A DNA stretch of 64,000 bases from an uncultured Eubacteriales bacterium (GTDB lineage: Bacteria > Bacillota > Clostridia > Oscillospirales > Acutalibacteraceae): NCBI GenBank assembly GCA_934446475.1, contig CAKSEH010000007.1, positions 23,329 to 87,328 of the forward strand, given 5' to 3'. Position numbers and translations under genes: made by a program. Shown here in pieces: positions 42,532 to 51,341 of the stretch (position 1 is the first letter of the stretch; the number at the start of each line of letters is the position of its first letter). Below the pieces are notes generated by a model, which was not told where the DNA came from, did not search any database, and was given only the letters and a program-made list of their open reading frames with translations.

Positions 42532-43808
42532 CCCTTTCTGAATTCCTCATTGTAAAATCCCGAATTTTGACCTTCTTTATCGGGATGAAAGTATTTGACA
42601 TCCTCAAAAGCGTACCTCATAGCGTCGCAAAGATGATTGTCACAGTCTTTCGGCAGTTTCAACCCGTTTTCCCTCTGCTTATTGTCATAAACATAATTTT
42701 TAAGTTCGTTTGCCGTGTTAACGCAGTAAGGACTGACCGTTATAAAGTATTCGCTTATCTTGGAAATGCCGTTTAATATGCTGTCTGCGCCCTTTACGGA
42801 GGGCATTATCCGTTGTATACCGAGTCTTTTTAAGTCGTCGTTTGATTTAGGCTCCGCACAGTCTGCCCTGATTCTTTCCTTTGCATATCCCCTTTTTTTG
42901 ATTTCGTCCGCTATATCGCAATTGAGCATTCTTTTTTTATAGAACTCATCAAAAACATATATCTGCTTCGATATGGGATTGACCTTAAGGGCGATAAATG
43001 CCGTGGGGTCGTTTGAATAGCCGTAGTCAAGCCCGAAAAAATTTTTCCACTGCCACTCTTCCCCCGGCTTTTCGGGACTCTCCCCGACACTCCAGTTTTC
43101 ATACACAAGCCCTCCTATGATCCCCCAGTTACCGAGACCGGCAACTTCATATTTCCTGCGGTTTTCCCGCTTCATTCGCTCGAACACATTTTTGTCGGTC
43201 TCGTCAAGGAATTCATTGATAAGATAATTTGTGCTGTAGGTCGAAACATCGGGACTTTTTGTATCAAAAAATCTTTTTTTGAGCCAATGGGTCTCGCTCC
43301 AGGGATTGAATGTAACGGTCGTCTGCTTGAAAAGCGGCGGAGGTACGGCACCTCTCGGAACAGAAAGGTCAAGCTTGTCAAAATCGCTTTCCTTTGCTAT
43401 TTCAAAGGCCTCCTCTATCCATACAAAATTAAGATATCCGTTTGAAACCGTTGCCGAAGCAAGTTTCAAAACATCATCAAAGCCCCTGAAAAGTATTTTT
43501 TGTCCTGTGGGTAAATATGTCATTTCCATAGGACTTACCGTGTTTGACCAAAACTCTGAAACTCCGAGCTTTTCCTGCGCCCATTTAAGCTGAGCAAAGG
43601 TGGAATCTCTGTGAGTGTTCATAACTTGACGCACAACAAGAAGATTGCTCTGCGGATACTTCATAAGTCGGTAGATCATATTCAGAGCAGTGGTTGTGCT
43701 CTTTTTTGAAGCTTTGCCGCCCTTTAGTATCCTGTACCTGGTTTTTGAATTCCAGAAAGAGTCATACCCTCCCCCGACAGCCGAAGAAATTCTAATCTTT
43801 GATATCAT
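42519..43808 (-). CDS. Terminase large subunit (PBSX/Terminase_3 type)
   Basis: ATP-driven DNA-packaging motor and nuclease. The deviant Walker A is ILKGGKASKKSTTTALN, followed by LLVVRQVMNTHRDSTFAQLK. Walker B is LNFVWIEEAFE. Nuclease acidic residues are in FFGLDYGYSNDPTAF, IRADCAEPKS and LCDAMRYAFED. 429 residues is typical, and all ATPase and nuclease motifs are present, so it looks active. It overlaps terS by 17 bp. Confidence 0.9.
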   Translation of the reverse strand: MISKIRISSAVGGGYDSFWNSKTRYRILKGGKASKKSTTTALNMIYRLMKYPQSNLLVVRQVMNTHRDSTFAQLKWAQEKLGVSEFWSNTVSPMEMTYLPTGQKILFRGFDDVLKLASATVSNGYLNFVWIEEAFEIAKESDFDKLDLSVPRGAVPPPLFKQTTVTFNPWSETHWLKKRFFDTKSPDVSTYSTNYLINEFLDETDKNVFERMKRENRRKYEVAGLGNWGIIGGLVYENWSVGESPEKPGEEWQWKNFFGLDYGYSNDPTAFIALKVNPISKQIYVFDEFYKKRMLNCDIADEIKKRGYAKERIRADCAEPKSNDDLKRLGIQRIMPSVKGADSILNGISKISEYFITVSPYCVNTANELKNYVYDNKQRENGLKLPKDCDNHLCDAMRYAFEDVKYFHPDKEGQNSGFYNEEFRKGWSL

Positions 43809-44058
43809 CGATTATAGTCACCCCTCGGTCTGTTTCGGGAGAATTGCTCTCGCAGAGCATACTCCGCAGTTCTTTAACGGCGGAAAGGTCACCGGCTGCG
43901 GCTTTTTTATAAAGCGCAATCGCTATTGCGGCTGTTCTTGTGGGCTTTTTAAGTTCAAAGCCCTCTTCTCTGAGCTTGTCCGCTTCCCGCTGCGACAGCT
44001 TTGTTTCAAGCAGCGCCGACACCTCATCCCTGAGTTTTTGGCAGGTACTTTTTTTCAC
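43792..44058 (-). CDS. Terminase small subunit-like protein
   Basis: 88 residues: CQKLRDEVSALLETKLSQRE, ELKKPTRTAAIAIALYKKAA, then AGDLSAVKELRSML. Short helical proteins of this kind precede terL in many Firmicutes phages. It lacks a clear separate HTH, so DNA recognition is not proven. First gene of the operon, with a GGAGG site upstream. Confidence 0.65.
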   Translation of the reverse strand: MKKSTCQKLRDEVSALLETKLSQREADKLREEGFELKKPTRTAAIAIALYKKAAAGDLSAVKELRSMLCESNSPETDRGVTIIDDIKD

Positions 44059-44113
44059 TGCCGATTTTCCTCCTTAAAGAACTTTTAAAAACGGATATCC
44101 GGAATTCCGTTTA

Positions 44114-44142
44114 ATTATCGTGACGGTCTCGAGCCCTGTCAC
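44114..44142 (-). promoter_or_regulatory. Possible promoter and operator of the capsid operon
   Basis: On the minus strand GTGACA (44137-44142) and GATAAT (44114-44119) are 17 nt apart. The sequence from the -35 box into the spacer forms an imperfect palindrome, GTGACAGG ... CCGTCAC, which could bind a repressor. No regulator gene is adjacent. Confidence 0.4.
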
Positions 44143-44184
44143 ACTAATAACATACACCCTTAACTTGCGACTTTCACCGACTAC

Positions 44185-44213
44185 TTGCAAAAAACGAACC
44201 GTTGTTGTATAAT
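44185..44213 (+). promoter_or_regulatory. Promoter of the 44251-46330 operon
   Basis: TTGCAA (44185-44190) and perfect TATAAT (44208-44213) are 17 nt apart. Confidence 0.65.
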
Positions 44214-44250
44214 GTTACTCGGCATTAAAACTTTTTATCGGAGGTTTAAT

Positions 44251-44688
44251 ATGCACGATTATAAGAAAGCCGCAAAAATATCCCTTGTAATAACCTATTT
44301 CTGTATGCTGCTTCTGCCGGTTCTGGCTGTTGCGCTTCCTTACGGTATAACTTGGTATGTTGAAGTTAAGGGAAGGTCTGCCGACCTTGCCGCTGTGGTT
44401 ATGCTCACCTGCTATCCCTGCGTGCCGTTTGCGGTCGTTGCGCTGTTTTGCCTGCGAAGATTCTTAAAAAACATCATTTCAGAAAGCGTTTTTGAGGGCA
44501 ACGGCATAAAAGATATTCTTTATGTTTCGGTCTGCTGCGCCGTAGCAGGTCTGATAATGCTTGTTGCGGGGATATTTTATATGCCTTTCTATATCGCCGG
44601 CGGAGCCGCTCTGTTCGGCGCTTTAATAACAAAAACGATATATGATTTAATGCTTTACTTAAAACAAAAAGGGGAAACTTCAAAATGA
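44251..44688 (+). CDS. Small four-helix membrane protein (DUF2975-like)
   Basis: 145 residues with four hydrophobic helices at ~12-34, ~47-70, ~87-110 and ~112-132. The pattern RRFLKNIISESVFEGNGIKD between the pairs is like DUF2975 proteins (FxxxN...IK). A GGAGG site precedes the ATG at 44251. It overlaps the ACT-domain gene by 4 bp, so all three genes here are linked. Function unknown. Confidence 0.6.
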   Translation: MHDYKKAAKISLVITYFCMLLLPVLAVALPYGITWYVEVKGRSADLAAVVMLTCYPCVPFAVVALFCLRRFLKNIISESVFEGNGIKDILYVSVCCAVAGLIMLVAGIFYMPFYIAGGAALFGALITKTIYDLMLYLKQKGETSK

Positions 44689-44954
44689 GAACTGTCATTT
44701 CCGTTGTCGGTAAGGATACCGTCGGGATAATAGCAAAAGTAAGCGCTGTGTGCGCAGATAAAAATGTAAACATAATTGATATAACACAATCGGTGTTAAA
44801 AGATGTTTTTGCGATGGTAATGCTTACCGATATATCGAAAATGAGCGTTTCTATGGCTGAATTTTCGGGTGAACTTAAAAAACTCGGCGAAAATCTCGGA
44901 CTTGACATAAGGGTTATGCACGAAGATGTTTTTAACTCTATGCACCGCATATAA
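44685..44954 (+). CDS. ACT domain protein (UPF0237 family)
   Basis: 89 residues forming one ACT domain: MRTVISVVGKDTVGIIAKVS, NVNIIDITQSVLKDVFAMVM, LGLDIRVMHEDVF. ACT domains bind small metabolites such as amino acids. It almost always precedes the DUF711 gene, as here (17-bp gap), so the pair acts together. The ligand is unknown. Confidence 0.92.
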   Translation: MRTVISVVGKDTVGIIAKVSAVCADKNVNIIDITQSVLKDVFAMVMLTDISKMSVSMAEFSGELKKLGENLGLDIRVMHEDVFNSMHRI

Positions 44955-44971
44955 CAAGGGGATATCATTTT

Positions 44972-46330
44972 ATGCTTAATCTGAACGACATAATGGAAAC
45001 GGTAAATATGATCGAGCAGGAAAACCTCGATATAAGAACCGTGACTATGGGAATTTCTTTGCTTGACTGCGCAGATTCGGACATAAACCGTTCCTGCGAT
45101 AAGGTTTACGATAAAATAACCCGCCTTGCGGGAAACCTCGTTAAAACAGGCTGCGATATTGAAAGCGATTACGGTATACCCATAATCAACAAAAGAATAT
45201 CCGTGACCCCGATAGCAATGCTCGTTGCAGCCTCGGGCGGCGACCCTGTTTTATATGCAAAAACTCTTCAAAGGGCGGCAGATGCAACCGGTGTTAATTT
45301 TATAGGCGGATTTTCGGCTCTTGTCCATAAAGGATTTTCCGCAGGCGATAAAGCACTTATAGAAGCTATTCCGCAGGCGCTTTGCGAAACGCAGAATATT
45401 TGCGCTTCTGTCAACATAGGCTCAACAAAGTCCGGAATAAATATGGACGCCGTTAAAATGATGGGCTGTGCCGTTAAAAAATCAGCTCTTCTCACTGCCG
45501 ATAATAACTGTTTAGGGCCGGCAAAGCTGGTAGTTTTGTGTAACGCTCCCGAAGATAACCCCTTTATGGCAGGCGCTTTTCACGGCGTCGGCGAGCCGGA
45601 CTGTGTTATTCACGTCGGAGTTTCGGGTCCCGGTGTTGTGCAGTCCGCAATCAAAAAGTGCCCGGACGCCGATTTCGGCGAGGTGGCGGAAACCATAAAG
45701 AAAACCGCTTTTAAAATCACGAGAATGGGGCAGCTTGTAGGAACAGTTGCCTCTAAACGGCTCGGTGTTCCGTTCGGTATAGTTGACCTTTCGCTTGCCC
45801 CCACTCCCGCAGTGGGCGACTCCGTTGCAAGAATACTTGAAGAAATGGGACTTGAGCAATGCGGAATTCACGGAACCACCGCAGCTCTTGCAATGCTTAA
45901 CGACGCTGTTAAAAAGGGCGGCGTTATGGCTTCATCATCCGTAGGCGGACTTTCGGGAGCTTTCATCCCGGTTTCCGAAGATGCCGGAATGATAGAGGCT
46001 GCAAGAGCAGGAACGCTCACCGTCCAAAAGCTTGAGGCTATGACGGCGGTCTGCTCCGTCGGCCTTGATATGATAATCCTGCCGGGAGAAACCCCCGAAG
46101 AGGTGATTTCGGCAATAATTGCCGACGAAGCCGCAATAGGTATGGTAAACTCAAAAACAACCGCAGTAAGAGTAATACCGGCTATCGGAAAGACGGTCGG
46201 CGAAGAGCTTAACTTCGGCGGTCTGCTCGGAAGCGGTCCGGTTATGGATATAAATCTTTCAAAAAGTCCCAAAAAATTCATTGACAGAGGCGGCAGAATT
46301 CCCGCTCCTATGCAAAGTCTTAAAAACTGA
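44972..46330 (+). CDS. DUF711/UPF0210 family protein
   Basis: 452 residues. The start NIMETVNMIEQ-type LNDIMETVNMIEQENLDIRT, LDCADSDINRSCDKVYDKIT, NINSTKSGI-like VNIGSTKSGINMDAVKMMG, DLSLAPTPAVGDSVARILEE and SSSVGGLSGAFIPVSEDAGM mark the family. The fold is related to glycyl-radical-like barrels, but no reaction is established. Conserved partner of the upstream ACT protein. Confidence 0.92.
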   Translation: MLNLNDIMETVNMIEQENLDIRTVTMGISLLDCADSDINRSCDKVYDKITRLAGNLVKTGCDIESDYGIPIINKRISVTPIAMLVAASGGDPVLYAKTLQRAADATGVNFIGGFSALVHKGFSAGDKALIEAIPQALCETQNICASVNIGSTKSGINMDAVKMMGCAVKKSALLTADNNCLGPAKLVVLCNAPEDNPFMAGAFHGVGEPDCVIHVGVSGPGVVQSAIKKCPDADFGEVAETIKKTAFKITRMGQLVGTVASKRLGVPFGIVDLSLAPTPAVGDSVARILEEMGLEQCGIHGTTAALAMLNDAVKKGGVMASSSVGGLSGAFIPVSEDAGMIEAARAGTLTVQKLEAMTAVCSVGLDMIILPGETPEEVISAIIADEAAIGMVNSKTTAVRVIPAIGKTVGEELNFGGLLGSGPVMDINLSKSPKKFIDRGGRIPAPMQSLKN

Positions 46331-46337
46331 TATATGC

Positions 46338-46373
46338 GCAGTCGGAAAACTCACAATTCCGGCTGCTTTTTTT
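46338..46373 (+). terminator. Terminator after the DUF711 gene
   Basis: GCAGTCGGAA pairs with TTCCGGCTGC, followed by seven T. Confidence 0.85.
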
Positions 46374-46391
46374 ATTGCCGAACAAATCACA

Positions 46392-46431
46392 AGACTTGTC
46401 TTTTCTTAATTGTGCAAGAAAAGACAAGTCT
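46392..46431. repeat. Perfect 16-bp inverted repeat
   Basis: AGACTTGTCTTTTCTT and its exact complement are separated by an 8-nt loop, followed by GTTTTT. It lies only 18 nt after the DUF711 terminator, upstream of the truncated kinase. It may be a second terminator or an operator. Confidence 0.7.
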
Positions 46432-46503
46432 GTTTTTAATTTATGTGGTAATATAGAGTCGGAAAGTACGCTTAGCTTATATCAGTTAAAAACAGGCGGT
46501 GAT

Positions 46504-47502
46504 ATGAATGTGAAATGCTTTTTATCGATAGATTGCGGATTGACAAAATTGAAGGTTAATCTGTTTGATACGACAGGCAATATTCTTAAAGAAGAGCAGT
46601 CGGATACACCGCTGGAAAATTTGCTGGTAAAAACATATGAACTTAAGAGCATCATAACAGGCTTAATAAAGCGGATTATTGCAGACTCGTCCGTTTCTCC
46701 GAAAGACATAAGCGCCATTTCGGCATCAGGTCACGGGAATGGACTTTATACAGTCGGCGAAAACGGCGTTTTTGAATACGGATACTCAAGTATGTTTACC
46801 GACAGTCTGCCTTACACCCCTGCTACGAATGAAGTTTTTGATTTAATCAATCAAACATCCTGGAGCGGTCAACCGCTTCCGATACTGTCTTATTTAAAAA
46901 ATGAAAAGCCAGATGTTTTCCGTAAAATCAAAAAAATATGCTTTTGTAAGGACATTATCAACTTTTTCTTAACCGAAAAAGTTTTAACGGACTATACCGA
47001 TGCTTCTGCGGCGGGTTTGTTAAACAGCAAAACCTCATATTACGATGCGGAAATACTCAAGCATTATTCACTTGAAAAGCATATGGATCTCTTGCCGGAA
47101 ATCACTGCAAGTACGGATATTATCGGCACTGTTTGCGGAACATTTGCAAGCGAAACGGGATTATCCGTTTCAACAAAGGTTTTGGGCGGTATGTTCGATG
47201 TGAATGCCTGTATGCTCGGGGCAGGAGTTGTCGATTCGGATAAATACTGTATAATCGGCGGAACGTGGGGTATCAACAGTGCAGTTGTGAACAAGAGCGT
47301 GTCAAACAAAAGCATAACTCAGTGTTGTAACTTTTTGTCCTCGGACAGATATATGTGTATCGATTCTGCTCCTACGAGTTGTTCAAATTTGCATTGGTTC
47401 TTAAAAAACATATTAAATGATACAAACTATGAAACAGCAAACAAAACAGCCGAAAATCAGAAGTCAGATGAAAATTTATTTTCCCGTATGTATACATCTT
47501 GA
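46504..47502 (+). pseudogene. FGGY-family carbohydrate kinase, C-terminally truncated
   Basis: The N-terminal ATPase domain FLSIDCGLTKLKVNLFDTTG, ISASGHGNGLYTVGENG and ADYTDASAAGL-like DYTDASAAGLLNSKTSYYDA is intact. The frame continues to CIIGGTWGINSAVVN and CIDSAPTSCSNLHWFLKNI. At ~47460 it runs into aldolase-coding sequence and ends at 333 residues, against ~490 in the family. The missing end includes most of the second ATP-binding domain, so it is probably inactive. The start at 46504 is MNVKCFLSIDCG. Confidence 0.82.
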
Positions 47503-48781
47503 CCACGCAACAGAATCAGAGGATATCAAAGAGGCCATAAATAACGGATTCACTTCTGTAATGTATGATGGTTCGGTTCTTCCTTTTGCCGAGAACGCCG
47601 CAAAGACAAAAGAGGTTGTGGAATTGGCACACGCTAATGGTGTAAGTGTAGAAGCCGAGCTGGGTCATGTTTGCGATGCGATAGCCGGAACGGGCGAAGA
47701 TGCTCTCTTAAATAACTCTGAAGCCAAGGAAGAAAACCCGGAGGATACCCTCACGGATCCCGAAGAGGTTAAAAAGTTTATCGAAATCACCGATGTTGAT
47801 GCCTTGGCAGTAGCTATCGGAACCGCTCACGGCGTATATCGCAGCACTCCTACCCTTCGTATTGACCGCCTTAAGGAAATAGAAAAAATTACAGGCATAC
47901 CGTTAGTATTGCACGGCGGCAGAGAGGAAATAGAAGTTCCCGATTATATTTATGAGGCTGTCAAGGATGCAGATATTATCATAACTCAGTTTTTCCCTAT
48001 CGGAAAATGGCTCATCGACAATTGTAAGAATCTGAAGTATATAGGTATTCTTCGTGCGGGATATGAAAATGTAAATTTTGAATATGCCGAACAAAAAAGT
48101 ATAAAGGTATTCAATACGATAGGCCGTAATGCGCACGCAGTAAGCGATTTTGCCGTGGGTGTGATGATCAGCGAGGTAAGGAATATTGCCCGTGGACATT
48201 ACGGAATAAAAAACGGACAATGGATTCGCACATATCCTAACAGCGATTCTATTCCCGATTTCACGGGTAAAACCGTAGGTCTTGTAGGTTACGGTGAAAT
48301 AGGTCGCTTAGTTGCAAAAAAACTTTCGGGCTTTGATATGAACATTATTGTTTATGACCCATACTACAAAGGAAACGATGTAAACTTGGTTTCCCTTGAT
48401 ACCCTTATGAAGGAAAGCGACTTCATTTCACTTCACGCCCGTCTTACTAAGGATAATGAGCGTATGATCGGCAAAGAACAACTTGCGCTGATGAAGCCCA
48501 CGTCGTACCTTATCAACACATCCCGTTCGGGTTTAGTTGACGAAAATGCACTTTATGATGTGCTTAAGGAATGCAAAATCGCAGGCGCTGCACTTGATGT
48601 GTTTGATGTTGAACCGCCTCCGATCGATTACCCGTTAGTCACATTTCCGAATGTCACCCTAACGCCTCATATGGCAGGCGGCAGTAAGGACGCATTTTTA
48701 AATACCCCAAAACTGCTGTGTGCAGGTATAGCTGATTATTTTGACGGCAAGTTTACAAGATTTCTTTTAAATAAACAGTAA
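47417..48781 (+). pseudogene. In-frame chimera: class II aldolase fragment fused to 2-hydroxyacid dehydrogenase
   Basis: Residues ~22-165 are the middle of a class II (FbaA/KbaY-type) aldolase: FPVCIHLDHATESEDIKEAI (zinc site), GVSVEAELGHVCDAI, DALAVAIGTAHGVY, GIPLVLHGG. At HGG the frame passes without a break into a D-isomer 2-hydroxyacid dehydrogenase lacking its first ~40 residues: ADIIITQFFPIGKWLIDNC, the NAD motif VGLVGYGEIGRLVAKKL, and LINTSRSGLVDENAL. The first ~20 residues are out-of-frame kinase sequence. Two deletions within a kinase-aldolase-dehydrogenase operon would produce this. Neither half keeps a complete enzyme, although the dehydrogenase core might fold. Confidence 0.8.
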
Positions 48782-48848
48782 TACACTTATTTAAAAATTG
48801 TACCGTAAAAAAACGGATAAATACCGTGCAGTTGTTGTTACTCCTGTT

Positions 48849-48890
48849 AAAAAGGCTTTCAAAAACTCAAAGTTTTTGAAAGCTTTTTTG
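48849..48890 (+). terminator. Terminator after the chimeric gene
   Basis: AAAAGGCTTTCAAAAACT pairs with AGTTTTTGAAAGCTTTTTT around a 3-nt loop. Confidence 0.85.
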
Positions 48891-48924
48891 TTCCTTTTTC
48901 GTATTATTTTCTTGTAATTAAATA

Positions 48925-48953
48925 TTGCCTTTTTGGTGAAATGTTGCTATAAT
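48925..48953 (+). promoter_or_regulatory. Promoter of the Fe-S scaffold/GGGtGRT pair
   Basis: TTGCCT (48925-48930), 17-nt spacer, perfect TATAAT (48948-48953); AGGAG precedes the ATG at 49003. Confidence 0.65.
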
Positions 48954-49002
48954 AGTCTTGTATGGTCGATTATTGCGGCCAAATAACGAAAGGAGAAAAT
49001 CT

Positions 49003-49704
49003 ATGACTTATTCAAAAGAAGTAGAAAATATGTGTCCCATCACAAAGGGTCCGCATCACGGTCCGGCTCCTATCCCCGAAGAGGGAAAATGGGTCGAAGC
49101 AAAGGAGATAAAAGATATCTCCGCATACACTCACGGTGTGGGCTGGTGTGCTCCTCAGCAGGGTGCCTGCAAACTTTCGCTCAATGTGAAAAACGGTATC
49201 ATTGAAGAGGCTCTTGTTGAAACAATCGGATGTTCCGGTATGACTCATTCCGCAGCTATGGCGGCTGAGATCCTCCCCGGCAAAACCGTTCTTGAAGCTC
49301 TTAATACAGACCTTGTCTGCGACGCTATCAACACAGCTATGCGTGAACTCTTCCTCCAGATAGTTTACGGCCGCTCGCAGTCCGCTTTCTCGGATGACGG
49401 TCTTGTTATCGGTGCAGGTATGGAAGATCTCGGAAAAGGTTTCCGCTCAATGGTAGGTACTATGTACGGAACCAAGGCAAAGGGCGTAAGATATCTTGAA
49501 ATGACAGAGGGCTACTGCACAAAAATGGCTCTTGATGAAAACAACGAGGTTATCGGATATGAATTCATATCTCTCGGCAAGATGACAGACCTTATAAAGA
49601 AGGGTGTTGAGCCTAATAAGGCTTATGAAGAGTCTATGGGTCATTACGGTCGCTTTAATAAAGAAGACGGTGCGGTCAAGTATATTGACCCCCGTAAAGA
49701 ATAA
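49003..49704 (+). CDS. Iron-sulfur cluster assembly scaffold-like protein (GGGtGRT partner)
   Basis: 233 residues. GVGWCAPQQGACKLSLNVKN, ALVETIGCSGMTHSAAMAAE and LEALNTDLVCDAINTAMREL form a NifU/IscU-like fold with cysteines in the scaffold positions. MRELFLQIVYGRSQSAFSDD is peculiar to this subgroup. It is followed after 14 bp by the GGGtGRT protein, its regular neighbour. The codon pattern of both genes is uniform and suggests good expression. The target enzyme of any cluster transfer is unknown. Confidence 0.82.
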   Translation: MTYSKEVENMCPITKGPHHGPAPIPEEGKWVEAKEIKDISAYTHGVGWCAPQQGACKLSLNVKNGIIEEALVETIGCSGMTHSAAMAAEILPGKTVLEALNTDLVCDAINTAMRELFLQIVYGRSQSAFSDDGLVIGAGMEDLGKGFRSMVGTMYGTKAKGVRYLEMTEGYCTKMALDENNEVIGYEFISLGKMTDLIKKGVEPNKAYEESMGHYGRFNKEDGAVKYIDPRKE

Positions 49705-49718
49705 GGAGGTACGCTATA

Positions 49719-50732
49719 ATGGCACAGTTTGAAGGTTATGAAAGAAGAGAAGAAAAAATTCTCTCCGTTTTAAAGGAATACGGTATCTCCTCAATAGATG
49801 AATGCAAGGATATTTGTGCTTCTTACGGTATTGACCCCTACACAATAGTTCAGGAGACACAGCCTATTTGTTTCGAGAACGCTAAGTGGGCATACACCGT
49901 AGGTTCGGCAATAGCTATAAAGCAGGCTGAAAAAACAGGCGATAAATCGGCTGCAACCGCTGCCGCAAATATCGGTATAGGTCTTCAGTCTTTCTGCATT
50001 CCGGGTTCTGTTGCGGAAAACCGCAAGGTCGGTCTCGGTCACGGAAATCTCGGCAAGATGCTTCTTTCCGAAGAAACAGAATGCTTTTGCTTCCTCGCAG
50101 GCCACGAATCGTTTGCAGCTGCAGAAGGCGCTATAAAGATTGCTCTCAACGCAAACAAGGTTCGCACAAAGCCGCTCAGAGTTATACTTAACGGTCTCGG
50201 TAAGGACGCTGCTTACATCATTTCCCGAATCAACGGATTTACCTTTGTTGAGACCTCATTCGACCCCTATAAGGAAGAAGTTACCGTTGTAAGCACAAAA
50301 GCATTTTCAAACGGCAAGAGAGCCGATGTTAAGTGCTACGGCGCTGACAATGTCCCCGAGGGCGTTGCTATAATGAAGCTTGAAAATGTCGGCGTTTCCA
50401 TAACAGGAAACTCAACAAACCCCACCCGTTTCCAGCATCCTGTTGCAGGAACCTATAAAAAGTGGTGCGTTGAAAACGGCGTTAATTATTTCTCCGTTGC
50501 TTCGGGCGGCGGCACAGGAAGAACTCTTCACCCCGATAATATGGGCGCAGGTCCTTCTTCTTACGGTATGACGGATACTATGGGCCGTATGCATTCGGAC
50601 GCTCAGTTCGCCGGCTCTTCATCCGTTCCCGCTCACGTTGAAATGATGGGACTTATCGGTGCGGGCAACAACCCGATGGTCGGTATGACAGTTGCTTGCG
50701 CAGTTGCAGTTCAGGAAGCTTTGAATAAATAA
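49719..50732 (+). CDS. GGGtGRT protein (uncharacterised conserved family)
   Basis: 337 residues, named for the motif SGGGTGRTLHPDNMGAG near residue 265. Other conserved stretches are CKDICASYGIDPYTIVQETQ, IGLQSFCIPGSVAENRKVGL, SFAAAEGAIKIALNANKVRT and GAGNNPMVGMTVACAVAVQE. It is soluble, with no cofactor motif I can name. It is always seen beside the NifU-like gene, so the two probably make one functional unit. Gly-rich loops suggest ligand binding but the reaction is unknown. Confidence 0.88.
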   Translation: MAQFEGYERREEKILSVLKEYGISSIDECKDICASYGIDPYTIVQETQPICFENAKWAYTVGSAIAIKQAEKTGDKSAATAAANIGIGLQSFCIPGSVAENRKVGLGHGNLGKMLLSEETECFCFLAGHESFAAAEGAIKIALNANKVRTKPLRVILNGLGKDAAYIISRINGFTFVETSFDPYKEEVTVVSTKAFSNGKRADVKCYGADNVPEGVAIMKLENVGVSITGNSTNPTRFQHPVAGTYKKWCVENGVNYFSVASGGGTGRTLHPDNMGAGPSSYGMTDTMGRMHSDAQFAGSSSVPAHVEMMGLIGAGNNPMVGMTVACAVAVQEALNK

Positions 50733-50797
50733 GGATTTATGCGGCTTTTCATTGACCCATAACCTTATCTATCGGATAATCGTGAACAAATAAAAAC

Positions 50798-50842
50798 CGG
50801 ACACATTATAAGGGTATCTCCCTATGATGTGCCCGATTTTTT
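50798..50842 (+). terminator. Terminator after the GGGtGRT gene
   Basis: CGG-CACAT...AGGG pairs with CCCTatgATGTG-CCG, followed by six T. Confidence 0.75.
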
Positions 50843-50845
50843 ATA

Positions 50846-51131
50846 GGCTCTTTGTCAATAGTTGGGGTAAAGAGATAAAATAAAAAACAAGCAGTTGCTG
50901 TTAGGCAGCTGCTTGTTTTTTATTTTATTGTTTATGAGAAAAAATATGTAAGATATCTTTTATTTTTTGCATCCTATAATCGTGTATTGTATCTGCTGCG
51001 GTGCCGCAACAGATACAATTATGACTATTTCTTTCCATTTCGAGGTAAATAATTATATTATTTTTTTCTTTTTGTACATTTGTTATTTTTACCCCTTGCA
51101 ATCCGAGCAATTCTTCTGTAAAATGATTATA
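50846..51131 (-). mobile_element. ISL3-family insertion sequence remnant
   Basis: 50846-50867 (GGCTCTTTGTCAATAGTTGG) looks like an ISL3 terminal repeat. From 51131 to 50925 on the minus strand the frame HFTEELLGLQGVKITNVQKE, then CICCGTAADTIHDYRMQKIK is the N-terminal zinc-finger region of an ISL3 transposase. It lacks a start codon at its 5' end, where the hairpin repeat abuts, and stops after ~66 codons. The catalytic DDE domain is absent. A hairpin at 50882-50920 (AAACAAGCAG/CTGCTTGTTT) lies inside. Dead relic. Confidence 0.75.
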
Positions 51132-51341
51132 ATGATTATAGAATGTCGAAACACCAAAAATTGTTTCGACAAGCCGATTTTATCGGCCTTAAGCAAAATT
51201 AAATTTCCACAAATTTAATTTTGCCTATATTCATTGCAATGGACATTGACAAATTTTCAAAGAAAATTTGTGACCAAATCAAAGATTTGGTGTCGAAATA
51301 GTGTGGTTTTACACTATTTCGACTTTCAATAGCCATTATAA
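51132..51341. repeat. Dispersed multi-hairpin element, copy 2
   Basis: 210-bp near-identical partner of 23761-23958, and the more complete copy: its third hairpin keeps both arms (GCAAAATTAAATTT/AAATTTAATTTTGC). Ends are ATGATTATAGAATG and TTTCAATAGCCATTATAA. It separates an ISL3 transposase fragment from a 5'-truncated SLOG-type gene, so it marks or caused a rearrangement. Confidence 0.87.

Noticed and set aside
35151..44250. Integration scars or attachment repeats around the capsid module
   Set aside because: I compared the flanks by eye and found no direct repeat or adjacent tRNA; a systematic repeat search was not possible.
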